From positions 62,001 to 126,000 of the forward strand of contig QWDQ01000025.1 of the NCBI GenBank assembly GCA_003868215.1: a stretch of 64,000 bases of DNA, in the 5' to 3' direction. Origin of the DNA: Pseudophaeomoniella oleicola (taxonomy: Eukaryota; Ascomycota; Eurotiomycetes; Phaeomoniellales; Phaeomoniellaceae). Below, piece by piece: positions 34,644-46,742 of this stretch. Made by a program: the position numbers and the translations under genes. The notes under the pieces were generated by a model. It worked only from the letters and a program-made list of their open reading frames with translations, did no database searches and had not been told where the DNA came from. The number at the start of each line of letters is the position of its first letter. Position 1 is the stretch's first letter.

Positions 34644-35601
34644 ATGGAAGACCATCCTGAATTTGAGATCCGGGAATGCAATGAGCTTGACGCTCCGGAG
34701 CTGGCGAGAGTGCAAACAAGAGCACTCCTTGCCCTCCCGATCTCGAAGATCTATGCAGGATTGTACGAAGGTGATCTCCAAAGTTCTCTGACTGAGGTAT
34801 TCAAGAAGACTCTCAAGAATCCAGATTCGCGCTGGTTCAAAGCAGTAGCTGGTGCGAGAGAGGTCATCATAGGTTTCAGCAGGTGGGACATCAAGAGCGG
34901 CATCAGAACTCAGGGTGGCCTTTCGTTGCCCGGAGGTTTCATCACAGAGGACTTCTTCGAGAAAGACCACCTCAACTCAGCTGCAGTCTATAGTACAACG
35001 AACTCTTCATCTTTGAGAAAACTGCAGCTAGCAATGCCCGACAGCCACGCTTTCATTGCTCGACAACATGTGACGAACCTAGCAGTGGAATTCCAGAACC
35101 AAACCAACGAAGCAAGAGCGTGCTATGCAAAGAATCTTCACGGAAAACGACACGTTTGTAAGCATTTGCTCCCGTCAGATTTGAAGCTAGCATCTAACCA
35201 TAGTAGGCCTCAAACACCTCTTTGTGACACCCACTCGGCAAGGCAAAGGTGTCGGTAGCAAACTCCTCAGCTGGGGTCTGGATTATTGCGATGCTGAAGG
35301 TATTCCCTGCTACATGACTGCGTTCGAAGACGAGGACGGAATGTTTGGTGACAAGGGATTCTGTCAGCTTGAAGGGTGGAAGATTGACTTGAACAACTGG
35401 GCTATCATCATCGAGAATAAAGAGAGAAGCGTGGGACTGTGGACAAACCTCGAGGGACAACGAAGACGTCGGGGTCTTGGACTTAAAGGAGAGCTGAAGG
35501 ACGAGACGCACCAACAGTGGTGCCTGCTCCGACAGCCAAAAACCGACAGCAGTCAGTCTGATGGTGAAACTGAGGTCTTCCATATGGATGACATCCCCTG
35601 A
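34644..35601 (+). CDS. GNAT-family N-acetyltransferase
   Basis: Two exons, 34644-35157 and 35207-35601, give 302 residues. The 49-nt intron (GTAAGC, TAGTAG acceptor) restores the core motif HVCLKHLFVTPTRQGKGVGS and KLLSWGLDYCDAEG. The motif Q-G-K-G-V-G-S is the acetyl-CoA pyrophosphate-binding loop of the GNAT fold; CYMTAFEDEDGMFGDKGF is the following beta-alpha segment. The N-terminal part begins EIRECNELDAPELARVQTRA, typical of fungal GNAT proteins acting on unknown small molecules. The C-terminal 60 residues are charged and likely flexible. The start chosen is the ATG directly before the fold; an in-frame region upstream to 34551 encodes a basic leader without support. The substrate cannot be predicted. 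Confidence 0.85.
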
Positions 35602-38600
35602 AGGAAGAAAAGTGAAGCCGCAAAGCAAGGCAATGACGGCTGGTTACCGAAAAGTATTCCGTGGCTTTGCCATTCATACTTGACCTTGGAGGCAGTGGCA
35701 GTCGAAAGGTTCGATCAATGCTGCTCATGGCTGTTGAGAATGGGATATTGGGCATTTCAGAGCTATTTGTCAAATTGCTTTACCATCGTAAGGGAGTGCC
35801 CAATGCTGCCTTTCTTTGGCCTCGATCTCGCTGGCGATGGGAGAAATATCCTGGGACAATATTAGCAGGACAGGATCGGATAAGGGATTTTTGTATGCAT
35901 TAGACCGGTCAAGGAGAGAGCAACTACGGTACATATTAGTGCCTTGACTGATCCAAGCAACAGAAGTTCATCCTAGCGGGACATATGTTCACATGGTCAC
36001 CGGAGTGTGAGTCTAGCTAGGTGCAAAGGCAGATATGTCCGCTGTGAGGTGACCATTAAGGATAGCATCAATTGGCGGTCTACTAAGCTCACCAGGACAA
36101 AGTCATTGAAATCCCCCAATCTTCAATATCACGTGCTTATTACTTAAGTAAAGCCAGGCCTACGTAGTAACTTACGCCCTAAAGTGTTGCCCAGATGGGA
36201 GATTTTTGAGATATTGACACGCTACCCAATTCCTCCTGACGTGAAGTATTTGGAAAGTGGAGTGTAAATGCCATCATTGTTTTCTTTTCTTGTTTTGCTT
36301 GTGCATGGAACGCTTGTGGCATCTAACGGCCCGTGCAGCACAGATGGATAGGTAGTTCACTCAGTTCAATTGTATTCACAGTATTCATGTTGACGGTAAG
36401 ATTGATTTTGTGTTTCCACCTTCTGACCTTGTTTCTTCCAGGTTTATGAAGTCATTGTTTTGTTCATTATATCATTTTCACTGACACATATGTTCTCTAT
36501 TGCTTGGCATATTTACAATATGCGTGTATTGGGACTACTGGATATCATTGATCCACCGTTTGTTCTAACCGATGATCGATGAATGACCGACCCGATGAAG
36601 CTGGAAGAAGTGAAAGAGAACATTGATTGAATTGATTTGATCTTGGTTGATCTACCATAGTAACGGAGTAGGCATAGTAATTAGGGTCTCCACCAAGACC
36701 AACTCACCGGAGCTGGCCCGAGTCTTCGTGAGCTGCCTCGCTGCTGATCGCTTCCGAGTCACCTGAAAGAGATGGATGCTTGCGGCCCGAATCACAGGTA
36801 CAGCTTGACAGGGTACAGGTAATTACTGTGCACTGTGTACTACTTGAAGCATCGAACTCATGGCCGTCACTGCTTGCTATCCTACTCCTCCAGCACGGAG
36901 CAAGTTGACAATCTAAAAAATAGATGCTGAATGGACTACACTGCAAGCGGAGGAGGACCAAATGGTATCCGACGCTTCGTGATATAACTCCAGGATGGTC
37001 TCTCCATGATTTTCCTTGTGCGGTCGGACGGCTGTCCCGAAAGGGTAATCATGAAGCTCCTGTCTTGAGTGTTGCTATAGAAAGAACAGCGATTGTCGTA
37101 GGCAACATGTGAGATTATTACTACACAAGCGAGACCCATAAGTATCACGGATCATGTGAATTTTCAGCACATGTCAATGCTGTACGGAGTTACTACGTAC
37201 ATAGTAGCGAGGTAGGCGATGTCGATAGTCAAGCGGTACGGTGGTTGGAACCAGTCGAACTGTCAAGACCCCTGTTGATTATCTTCTCGCTTATTCTATG
37301 GCCGTCATCACCAACTCGCCAAACCGGATTTTGGCCGATTGAGCTCGTGAGGTTCAGCTGGAAAGGCATGACGTTCTAACCGTAATAGGGGAACGCTTAC
37401 TTTAGCCATCGCGCCGAACCTGAATCTAAAATACGGTACGACGACTTCATCGGGATAATACATAGTACATAACCGTTACGAGCTCCAAGCCAAGATCCCA
37501 GCCACTAAGCTCAATTAGACCCATGTTCAGACCCTAGTACCTGGTAAGATTTCCTGCATCAATGTATTCAACTGGCACCTGCTACCGTAGAAGCTATCTC
37601 AATATTTGTATACCTAGTTTAGGTAGGTGAGAAGGTGTTTTGATCCCCAGAAGATGATTGCAGACATTGATGGTCACCTTAGGTAGGAGGCTGTTGACAA
37701 GTGTACATACTACGTAGTAATGAATGGCCATCCCAAAACCCCGGGTAACGAATGATGTGAGTAATAGGGAGCAGGGATCCGATGCTTGGCTGCTAATCTC
37801 TTTTCCCGCAACCAGGATTGTCACATTTGTATCAGGTTTTGGCTGGTAAATTTCTTGCATTAGAGAACCTCGCTATCGAGGTTACCTACCATCGGTCCCT
37901 GATAAGCCTCTTAGCAGTGCAGGGTTCGTGGCTGACCCGACTCATTGCACCCGGAACACTCGTAGTATGTAGCTCACGAGCCTCTTCTGTGACACAAAAA
38001 TAAGGCACCATAGTAATTTTTACTATAGCAGCATCTAAGTCGGCGTCATAGAGAGTTTTCGGGACAGCATTACTGAAGCACAGTCAATCATGAGAGGGTA
38101 AACAGTAAATTAAAGGTCAACCAAAGAGAATGAGAAACTCTGTTTAATCATTTTGTCGCGAGAGGCGAAGGTGGCTGGTGCCGATGTGGACAAAAACCGT
38201 TAACGATAGGCTAATGTACACCGGGACAACGCACAAGGGAAATCACGTTGATTCAAAGTATAGTTTATTGGCTGGGAGACGCTCTACTACGTCCTACACC
38301 CTGTTTCATGGCATATAAGAGATCTTGATAATGAAGTGGCGGGTCGGAGAAGCGAATAGTGGCTTTAGCTCCGTACGGTCAATTGCAATGATACTATGAC
38401 CACCAGCGCGAGGCATACGGATATCATCATGATGATATTATTGATACTGCTGAATATATAGCAGATCTAAGCTGTTCACGGCGAAGAAAAGCTATCCAAG
38501 CTTTACGTAGGATGAGAGAGGTAATCATGAGCAGAGGAAATGGATACCGGATTGCCAAGTTCATATAAACACTTCGTAAGTTACAAGAGTTTATTGAATC

Positions 38601-39197
38601 ACGGTGTGGTGTCTCAAGTGGGTAATGCTGCTAATACAGTGGATCAATATTACATGTATCATCTAAAACCGGGGGCAAAGATCCAGGCACTCTCGATCGG
38701 TTCTCCCCCTAAGGAAAAGGCAATGGATCTCTGACTTCACTCCGCTGACGATCAGCTTGCGCCTAGATGCACAGGCGAGCAGGATACAGCTTGCATTGAC
38801 TTGACTTTTCTTTTACCGACTGCGCAGTATTTCATATCAGGCTAGTAGTAGGTCAGGTACCTACATATGGTACCTCAATAGTAGAGCACTTTAGTTGGTC
38901 TGCCGCCCAACCTGTTCATTGTCTTCCATAAGCTCCCAAAGTTTAGAGTAGATAAACAAGCAGCCACCTGCCCTCTTCCTGACCGTCTTGACTCCTTCCT
39001 CCCATTCCTCACATTACATTACTTCTTTCCTTCTCCAGGGACAAGATCCAAAAGGCTTCAGTCAATCTCGATTACTCTCTTCCGCTTTCAACATCTCCAT
39101 CAAGAGCATAATCAACTGTTGATACTGTAGTTCACTCTAACATCTCAACACACTTTTCAGCAGAGTTACACCAATATTCCATCCACCAACAGTCAAC
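35602..39197. other. Long gene-poor gap
   Basis: 3.6 kb with no gene I can support; longest frames are about 90 codons and unlike any family. Palindromic TACGTAGTA-type copies occur near 36162, 37193, 37707 and 38287. The final 300 bp, CT-rich with CACA/ACAC runs, look like the promoter and 5' untranslated region of the CFEM gene. It could hide fast-evolving small secreted-protein or noncoding RNA genes; none is visible. Confidence 0.5.
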
Positions 39198-40259
39198 ATG
39201 AAGTCTTTCACCATTGCAGCTGTCGCGCTCTTCGCCGCCTCTGCTTTTGCGCAAGACCTGCAGAACTTGGCTCAAGAAGTCAGCGAGTTACCATCATGCG
39301 GTGTAAGAATAAAAACCTCTTTGACTTTGAGCGCGTTGACTGACATGTGTGACAGCAACTTTGCATTAACAACATGTTGAACTTGGCGTCAGAGCTGGGC
39401 TGCTCAAGCAACACTGATATCCCCTGCCTGTGCTCCAAGACGAACTTCGGCTACGGTATTCGTGACTGCACCAACGCTGTCTGCCAGAACAATGCCACTG
39501 CCATTCAACCTGTGCTCTCATTCGGTTCCAGCGTTTGCGCTTCAGCTGGTAAGTAAAATCGAATGTATCAAGTGGTCACGGGTGACTAACAAGGCTACCA
39601 GCTACTCAAACCTCTACCTCTGGTGCCGGTGCTGCTACTTCTGCTATCACTGCCTCTTCATCTGGCTCCGCTTCTGGTTCAGGTACCAGCGTACCAGCTA
39701 CCACTACCGGCTCTGGCTCCGTAAGTACTTGATGCAATGACAAAGTGCTACTTGGTGTCTCTAACATCACATCTAGAGCTCTGCCATCACCACATCTGCT
39801 GTCCTCTCAACCGTGACCTCCGGTGGATCAACTCTCACGACTACTGTCGGCTCTACCACAATCTTTGGTATTGGCGGCGCAGGGTCAACCGTTTCATCAG
39901 CTGGTTCTTCCGCTGCATCTGCTGCAAGTGGCAACGCCACGTCCGCCACTGGTGCTGCTGGAAGTGCTGCCTCTTCAGGTAGTTCCGCCGCCTCAGGTGC
40001 TGCTTCGTCGGGTAGTGCTGGCGCTTCGTCTGCCGTATCGTCTGCTTCGAGCGTTGCTTCATCCATCGGCTCTAGTGCCAGTGCTGCTGCCAGCAGTGGT
40101 GCCAGCTCTGCTAGCTCCGCCGTCGGCGCGGCAGGTTCCTCCGCCAGTGCTGCTGCACCTTCAAGCTCCAGCAGTGGTAATGCCGCGATGCCAATGGTAA
40201 CCATGGCCACCAACGGTCTGCTTGGTGTTGCAGGTGTTGCAGCTCTTTTGATATTGTAA
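39198..40259 (+). CDS. CFEM-domain GPI-anchored surface protein
   Basis: Four exons (39198-39302, 39356-39548, 39602-39720, 39777-40259) give 299 residues. A signal peptide (MKSFTIAAVALFAASAFAQ) precedes the CFEM domain, about residues 25-100, whose eight cysteines are all present: SC-G-QLC, LGC, IPC-LC, RDC, AVC and SVC, rebuilt across the first intron as LPSCGQLCINNM. An Asp in the LGCSSNTDIPCLC segment is where heme-binding CFEM proteins place their axial ligand. The rest is a long Ser/Ala/Gly/Thr-rich stalk with TVTSGGSTLTTTVGSTT, ending in a hydrophobic tail (LLGVAGVAALLIL) after a small-residue region, as expected for GPI attachment. Members act in iron/heme capture, adhesion or virulence; which applies here is unknown. 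Confidence 0.93.
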
Positions 40260-41052
40260 TGGATCTGAGGACAAAAGGGAAAGGCGAAAATTACTATTGC
40301 TTCAAAAGGCTTGCTTTGATACCCATGTGACTAGCGCTCAAGCCGGTCCATATCTACGCAACTGGATCACTGTTTCGAAGTTCAACGATGGTCTGACTTG
40401 GCAGTCTCGGTCAGGATTCACGTTGATATTCTTCATGTTTTATGCTTTGACGATCGCTGGATACAAAGGGGATTTCCCCATGCATTGAGCCATTACATGA
40501 CTCTTATTATCATAATAGGCTCTTAGAGCTGTAACAATCACAATAACCATTCAAACAATTTCGATGATTTTTGTATTCGAGAATCACTCCGTAAATGTCG
40601 ACATTCCTGATGGCGTTGTTGACAAAGCATGGTTTCCCATGCCGATCTTCTACGTCAGACGAGAGACGCGATGCAAGCAATTAAGCACGCGTCATTCTCG
40701 TGATAAACTTTACAACTCTAGTAAGGCTCAACTTCACACTACGTAGACTAAGAGCAACATAGCGACAACGGTTGTTGGCGCTCGTTCTCTGGTTATTTGA
40801 AGCTATACCACTTGAATAGCCTGTATGATCTCTTGCAGGCTGTGGACATTCTCTGGCTCTGTCCACGAACTACTTCTATCTACTCTTCACGTCGATGTTC
40901 CCCACAAGTGTTCACCTCTGTTCAGTCACCGCGGAATCACTGTTAGAAGCCAGTATAGCTCCGCTCGTCACATCACCTCTTCCAGGTCTCATCTTTTGTT
41001 TCGGCCGTCCCAGGTATTGAAGACTAGTACTTGTGGCGCAAGGCTGGCAGTT
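40260..41052. promoter_or_regulatory. Intergenic / ligase 5' region with in-frame upstream ATG
   Basis: 793 bp between the CFEM stop and the main ligase start. From an ATG at 40825 to the main start at 41053 the ligase frame stays open, adding 76 residues poor in acids and rich in Arg, Ser and His. The rest shows nothing recognisable. Confidence 0.5.
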
Positions 41053-43805
41053 ATGGCTCAAGGAGGTAGACAGGGAACATTGGGGTGAGCAGCGGCGATA
41101 GCAATCCGAGTCAATGTCTACTTTGCAGAAGGCTGACTTGAGTCCCATCCCAGAAAGTTCTTCGGCAATCAAAATGGTACGAAGCAAAAGACACAGAGCA
41201 CGCTCGACTTCAACCAGAAACAGTCTAGCATCACCAAAAAGCATGTAGCCGATAAGGAAGATACTGCACCAAATGACAAGGACACTGATGTCGAGATGAA
41301 CGATGGCATCGACGGTGCTACCAATGGGACAGCCAAATCGCCGACACTTGTATCTGATAAGGAGGAGGAGAATCAGAAGAAAAGGGACAAGATCGAGGAC
41401 ATGGCCGAAAGTGAGGATTCAGATGATATGCCTGTTCCAACCAAGAGGCGGAAATTTTCCAAAAACGATCCACCGAAGAAAAGGCCAGCGAGTTCGCCCA
41501 AGCCTTCTAAGTCTCTAGTTGCATCAATATTCAAGGCGCCAAAGTCACCAAAGGCAGAGAAGACTCCTGTGATTCGGAAGGAATCTACTGAAGTGGAAGA
41601 TGAAGGAAAAGCGTCTGCTTCTGATGAGGATGTCGAATCCCACAGCGAAGAGGAGAAACCAGAGATTTCATCCAAAAAGCGGAAAGAGATTCAAGCAACA
41701 CTGAAGTCATCTGCAAAGGATCTATACCCTGACTGGAAAGCTGGAGATCCTATTCCATATGCTGCCCTTTGCACGACATTCTCGAAGGTTGAGCTCACAA
41801 CAAAGCGATTAGAAATTATCGCCCATTGCTCAAGATTTCTTCAGCAGGTCCTGAGATTGACTCCCAACGATCTTCTCCCTACTATACAGCTTATGATCAA
41901 TAAGCTTGCTGCCGATTATACTGGTATTGAGCTTGGCATCGGAGAATCTTTCATCATGAAGGCCATTGCAGAGTCTACTGGTAGGACTCTAGCTGACGTC
42001 AAAACCGACCACAATAAGATTGGCGATCTCGGATTGGTCGCCGCGAAAAGTAGAATGAATCAGCCAACCATGTTCAAACCAAAGGCTTTAACAGTTCGTG
42101 GTGTACATGAAGGTCTCCTGGCTATTGCCAAGGTGTCTGGGCAAGGATCGCAAGACAGGAAGATTGCTGGAATCAAGAAGCTCCTCTCGGCTGCTGATGC
42201 TGCTGTTGCTGGAAAAGGATCGAAGGGTGTGGATATTACGAAGGATAAGGGCGGTCCCAGTGAAGCCAAGTTTCTCATCCGGTTTCTCGAAGGTAAACTC
42301 CGACTTGGCTTGGCCGAGAGGACCGTCCTTGTGGCGCTTTCACAGGCAACGGTCAGCCACGAAACATCTCAGAAAGGGAACAAGCTGCCCAGCACAGAAG
42401 CTTTGGAAAAGGGCGAGTCGATCTTGAAGACCGTCTACAGCGAGATACCATCCTACGAGATCATCATTCCTCTCATGCTTCAACATGGGCTCGATAACCT
42501 ACGGGAGAATTGCAAACTTCAGCCAGGTGTACCTCTGAAGCCTATGTTGGCGAAGCCAACGAAGTCAATCACCGAAGTTTTGGATCGATTTGAAGGCAAG
42601 GACTTCACATGCGAATACAAGTACGACGGTGAACGAGCGCAGATCCACTACGTTGCACCAGACTCAGTTGAGGATTATCCCAATGCGCAGGAAACACTGA
42701 ATATGGCTTCCAAAGGTCTCTCGGCTATATTTTCTCGCAATTCTGAAGATCTCTCGAAGAAATACCCCGATATACTCGCCAAACTTCAAACGTGGATCAA
42801 ACCAGAGACTAAGAGTTTTGTATTAGACTGCGAGACTGTTGCGTGGGATGTAGCGACGAAGAAGGTTTTACCATTCCAGCAATTGATGACCCGCAAAAGA
42901 AAGGATGTCAAAGCTGAAGATGTCAAAATCAAGGTTTGCGTCTTCGCCTTTGATATCCTTTTCTACAACGGCGAGGTATGTGAAAGTGAACATCGAGTTG
43001 GAAGAACTCACTAATGCAATCACAGGCTACTGTTCAGAAGTCACTACGAGAACGTCGTGAATTGTTACATCAAGCATTTGCACCAGTTGAGGGAGAATTT
43101 GCATTCGCTACATATGGTAACACAGCTGATATTGAAGAAATACAACACCTCCTTGACGATTCAGTCAAAGCTTCCTGCGAAGGGCTGATGGTAAAAATGC
43201 TTGACACCCCAGCCTCCTGGTACGAACCATCCAAACGATCCCGGAACTGGCTCAAAGTGAAGAAAGACTACCTTGCTGGCGTCGGCGACTCTCTTGACCT
43301 TGTCGTGCTAGGTGCCTACTATGGCAAAGGTAAACGGACAAGTGTCTACGGTGCTTTCCTCCTTGCCGCCTGGAATGATCAGCGAGAGGTATTTGAAACA
43401 GTCTGTAACATCGGCACTGGTTTCTCCGAGGCCATCCTCGAAGAACTGCACAACGAACTCTCGGAACTCGTCATCGACAAACCAAAACCCTTCTACGATC
43501 ACAGCCAAGTCAAAAACGACCAACCAGACGTCTGGTTCGAAGCCCGTAAAGTCTGGGAAGTCAAAACCGCCGACCTCACCATCAGCCCTCGCTACCGCGC
43601 CGCCATCGAGGAAATGGGCCTCGAAACAGCTGGTGGTCAAGCGAAAGGCATCAGTTTGCGGTTTCCCAGATTCATTCAGAAGAGAGATGATAAAAAAGCA
43701 GAGGAGGCGACGACGAGCAGGGCGGTGGCGGAGATGTATCGGAAGCAAGAAGCGGTTCAGAAGGCGAATGCGGGGAAGGCGGTTGATGATGACTTTGAGT
43801 ATTGA
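41053..43805 (+). CDS. CDC9: ATP-dependent DNA ligase I (Cdc9-like)
   Basis: Three exons, 41053-41084, 41154-42975 and 43026-43805, give 877 residues from the 41053 start. The enzyme seals nicks in Okazaki-fragment maturation and excision repair. The first splice junction builds QGTLGKFFG, a PCNA-interaction (PIP) box at the N-terminus, followed by QSTLDFNQKQ. A charged, disordered region runs to about residue 190. Then come the DNA-binding domain (LYPDWKAGDPIPYAALCTTF), the adenylation site EYKYDGERAQIHY with its lysine at about residue 500, the motif LDCETVAWD, and in exon 3 GLMVKMLDTPASWYEPSKRS and NWLKVKKDYL. The C-terminus GISLRFPRFIQKRDDKKAEE is the family's end. An upstream in-frame ATG at 40825 would add a 76-residue basic leader, possibly a mitochondrial isoform. 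Confidence 0.94.
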
Positions 43806-44390
43806 TTATTGCATGTATTTACTTGGGTGTGGGTGTATGTGCAGTAAAGGCTGAAGGAGAGACGTGAGAGTTGACAGGAGAGAAACTTGGTAGTTTCGCA
43901 CAACATTCCCATGTCATATTGCATTGTATTCTATTCTTCCTTGATTTGCAGCCAAGGAAAAGCAGAGCAGAGCAGGCGTCTAGCGCAATGCAAAAGCAGA
44001 CCTTTTTGATGAACTAACTAGCTGAGGTACCTTAGACCTACCTAGGTATATCATCAGCCGTTTGCCAAAGGAAGAACATCATCGTCGAAATCTTCCTATC
44101 TATACTGTATGCTGCATTATTGGTGAGTGAATAGGGCCGTTGAATGGGTTGGGTTGGGTTCCCTTCCGGTTTCCATTGCAGATGGTAATTGTAGGTACCC
44201 TAAAGAGCCTAAACAAAATACGATGATTGATAGATAACTTATAGTAACTTCTGCCTGATAATACTATCTAACTTTAATAGGTAATAACGTCTTGTCTGTA
44301 TTCATCCCTATTCCCTCTTCTCCCTCCCTTTAATTTCCTAGGAAAAATTCACCTAGACCAAAGGAAGGCGAGCCAGTCAAAAAAGTCAAT
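43806..44390. other. Intergenic between convergent genes
   Basis: 585 bp between convergent 3' ends of the ligase and AAA ATPase genes. It includes a GGGTT run of three units near 44147 and a TACCTAGGTA palindrome near 44038. No gene seen. Confidence 0.5.
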
Positions 44391-46742
44391 TCAATTCCAA
44401 GAATTCCCCCTCTCGATATCCCACACTGTTCTGATGTGAGACATTTTGATCAGACCGTCATCAGCATCACCGTCGGCGACATCAGCACGACGTCTGCCCT
44501 TCTTCGTGCGCGCCAACATGCCCGCCGTCTTGACGAGGTTCTTGATTTGGCGGCCGTTGACTTGCAGGTCGGCGAGGTCTTCGCGGTCGGTGGCGGAGAA
44601 GCGGGACCAGGGGTTGGGAGAACGAGTGCCGGTAGAACGACCCAAAAAGGTCTGCCAGATGTGCAGGCGCGAGTCGCGGGTCAGGGGTGGGTATTGCATC
44701 GAGATGTGGATGCGTGAGTGGAAGGCTTCGTCGATGTCTTTGAGGCGGTTGGTCGTGAGGAAGAGGATGCCTTCGTAGTATTCGAGCACGCGCAGGAAAA
44801 TGGAGACCATCTTGTTGCGTTCGAGGTCGTGGCCGCCCGTGACGGCGTTCGAGCGCGATTCGAGGAAGACGTCAGCCTCGTCGAGGAGGAGCACGGCGCG
44901 CCATTTGCTGACCATTTCCATGATCGTGCTCAGGCTGCGTTCGATGTCGGATGGTTCCAGGCCGAGGTCGCCCGCGGACATCATGTACAGAGGGACTTGC
45001 AGCGATTCGGCGACCGATTCGGCGGTGAGGGTTTTGCCGACGCCGGGGGGGCCGGAGAGGAGGAGGATCATGCCGAGACCTTTGCCGGTGATGATGTCGT
45101 CGAATCGTTCTTCCGGTGGAGCTTGTTGTGTCGTGGCGTCGTCGTCGTCGTCGTCGCCAGAAGTTTCCGCGGGTGATGCGAGTTGGGATTCGACGAATGC
45201 GTGGATTAGGTCCTTCTGTTGGGGTGGCAGGACTAGGCTGGAAAAGGCGTTGGTGTTGAAGACGATGTCTGTGACGGCGGAGACGTAGAACCATAGCCAT
45301 TTCTTGTTCTTGAGTGAGTACCCACGAACGAATGGGACCGTCATCATCAACTCGCGGTCAGTCAGGGGACGGTGTTTGGGCCCGGCGTTCGCTGAAGAAC
45401 TCGGTGTGATCATCGCCTCCGAGTCGGACTCATATTCGGTATCGTAGTCGGTTGCATAGTCTCCATCGTCGTAGTCCTCGGAAGCAGATACGTCCGACGC
45501 CTTCTTGGGAAGACTGCTGACGGAGATGGCTTTGTTGGGTAGGAACCGGTTATGAGCGGCTGTATCTACGATGATTCTGCTGTCGACCTGAATAGACTAT
45601 GTTAGCGAAACGTGATCTAAGCAGTCTGATGTTCGACAATGATGTGATGGGGTTGAAAAAGAGAAAGCATGACTTACTGTGACTTTGACCATGTCGCAAC
45701 TATAAGGATTGTAGCCGAGAGCGACGCCCCTGTACGCCTTGTAATGATAGCCAGCGAAGTTCTCAAAGATCTTTCCCCGCGCAAGCAATCGCTGCATCAA
45801 CTGCTCCTTTTGCGGGTGGAACACCAACGGGTAGCTTTGCAAATGGGTGATGCGCGTCGTTCCCGGGAATTCAAAATTGCGCACAAAGGTTTCGGATTTG
45901 CCGAACTTCTCGCCGTCCCAGTCGACGCTCCATGCTCTGACTCCGACGTATTCGCGGCCCGTCCGACGGTCGGTAGACTGTCCGGTCGAGATGAGTTGGA
46001 AAATGCGTTCTTGTTCGTCTTCAACACCGTACATGAGAGCACCGGGTTCGAAGATGGTCCACATGTGGTTGAATGTGATGACGCCGTTTGCGACGTGATC
46101 TTTCTTGGTGGCGATGATATCGCTGAGTTCAGTGTCCAAAACCTTCTGAAGAAGTGTCATGTGGTTCTGTGCCTCCGAGCCTTCCTCGGTCTTGGCCACT
46201 GCTTCCAAGAATCGTTCGTATCTGTGAACGAAAGGCGCAAATGGAGCGCTGAATGTCAGACGCTCGAGGCTGACCGTGACTCCAGGATAGTCTTTGAGCA
46301 CAGGCTCAAGGCACTGTTTCAGGACGGGGCTTTGAATGATGATGGAATCGATCTCAAGCTTTTTTCTGGTATCGTAGCTTTTCTTGTTGCGAATAATGAG
46401 GGCGAATTTGGCCGTCTCTTGGTTCTCTACAGGCTCATCGAGGTCCTCAGGATATTCATTGACCCATATCAATTGATCGTGCTTGTCCCGGCTTTGGTAT
46501 AGATTCTTGATCTCACATACAGAACCGGCAGGCAGATCATCTTTCTTGTCCACAGTACCTTTACCGTCCTCGTCCTCATCTTCTTCTTCCTCTTCCTCAC
46601 TGTCGACCTCGGCTTCCTTTACCGACTTGCGGCCTTTCTTAGAAGATTCTTTCTTTCCATTCTTCATGATGTCTTCGAGCTTGACACCTTGACTGAGAAG
46701 AAGACCGGCGAGTAAGCCGGCAATTTTATCTTCACCAGCCAT
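44391..46742 (-). CDS. AAA+ ATPase with N-terminal DUF7025 domain
   Basis: Two exons, 46742-45678 and 45587-44391, give 753 residues; the 90-nt intron has a GTAAGT donor and TTCAG acceptor and joins DMVKVT to VDSRIIVDTAAHNRFLP. After an acidic run near residues 50-62 comes a DUF7025 region (VNGVITFNHMWTIFEPG-like, GVRAWSVDWDGEKFGKSETF, FAGYHYKAYRGVALGYNPYS). The AAA module has Walker A GPPGVGKTLTAESVAE near 530, Walker B AVLLLDEADVFLE near 585, and the sensor/arginine-finger stretch FLTTNRLKDIDEAFHSRIHI. This architecture is a large, mostly uncharacterised fungal AAA clade; the substrate to be remodelled is unknown. A Lys-rich patch near residues 30-42 (KKESSKKGRKSVK) could serve nuclear import, which is inference. 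Motifs are intact. Confidence 0.9.

Noticed and set aside
44718-45288. Plus-strand open frames of 152 and 162 codons
   Set aside because: Antisense shadows of the AAA ATPase, caused by its GC-rich third positions.
45669-46502. Plus-strand open frame of 277 codons
   Set aside because: Long, but antisense to the DUF7025 region of the ATPase, which has clear protein motifs on the minus strand.
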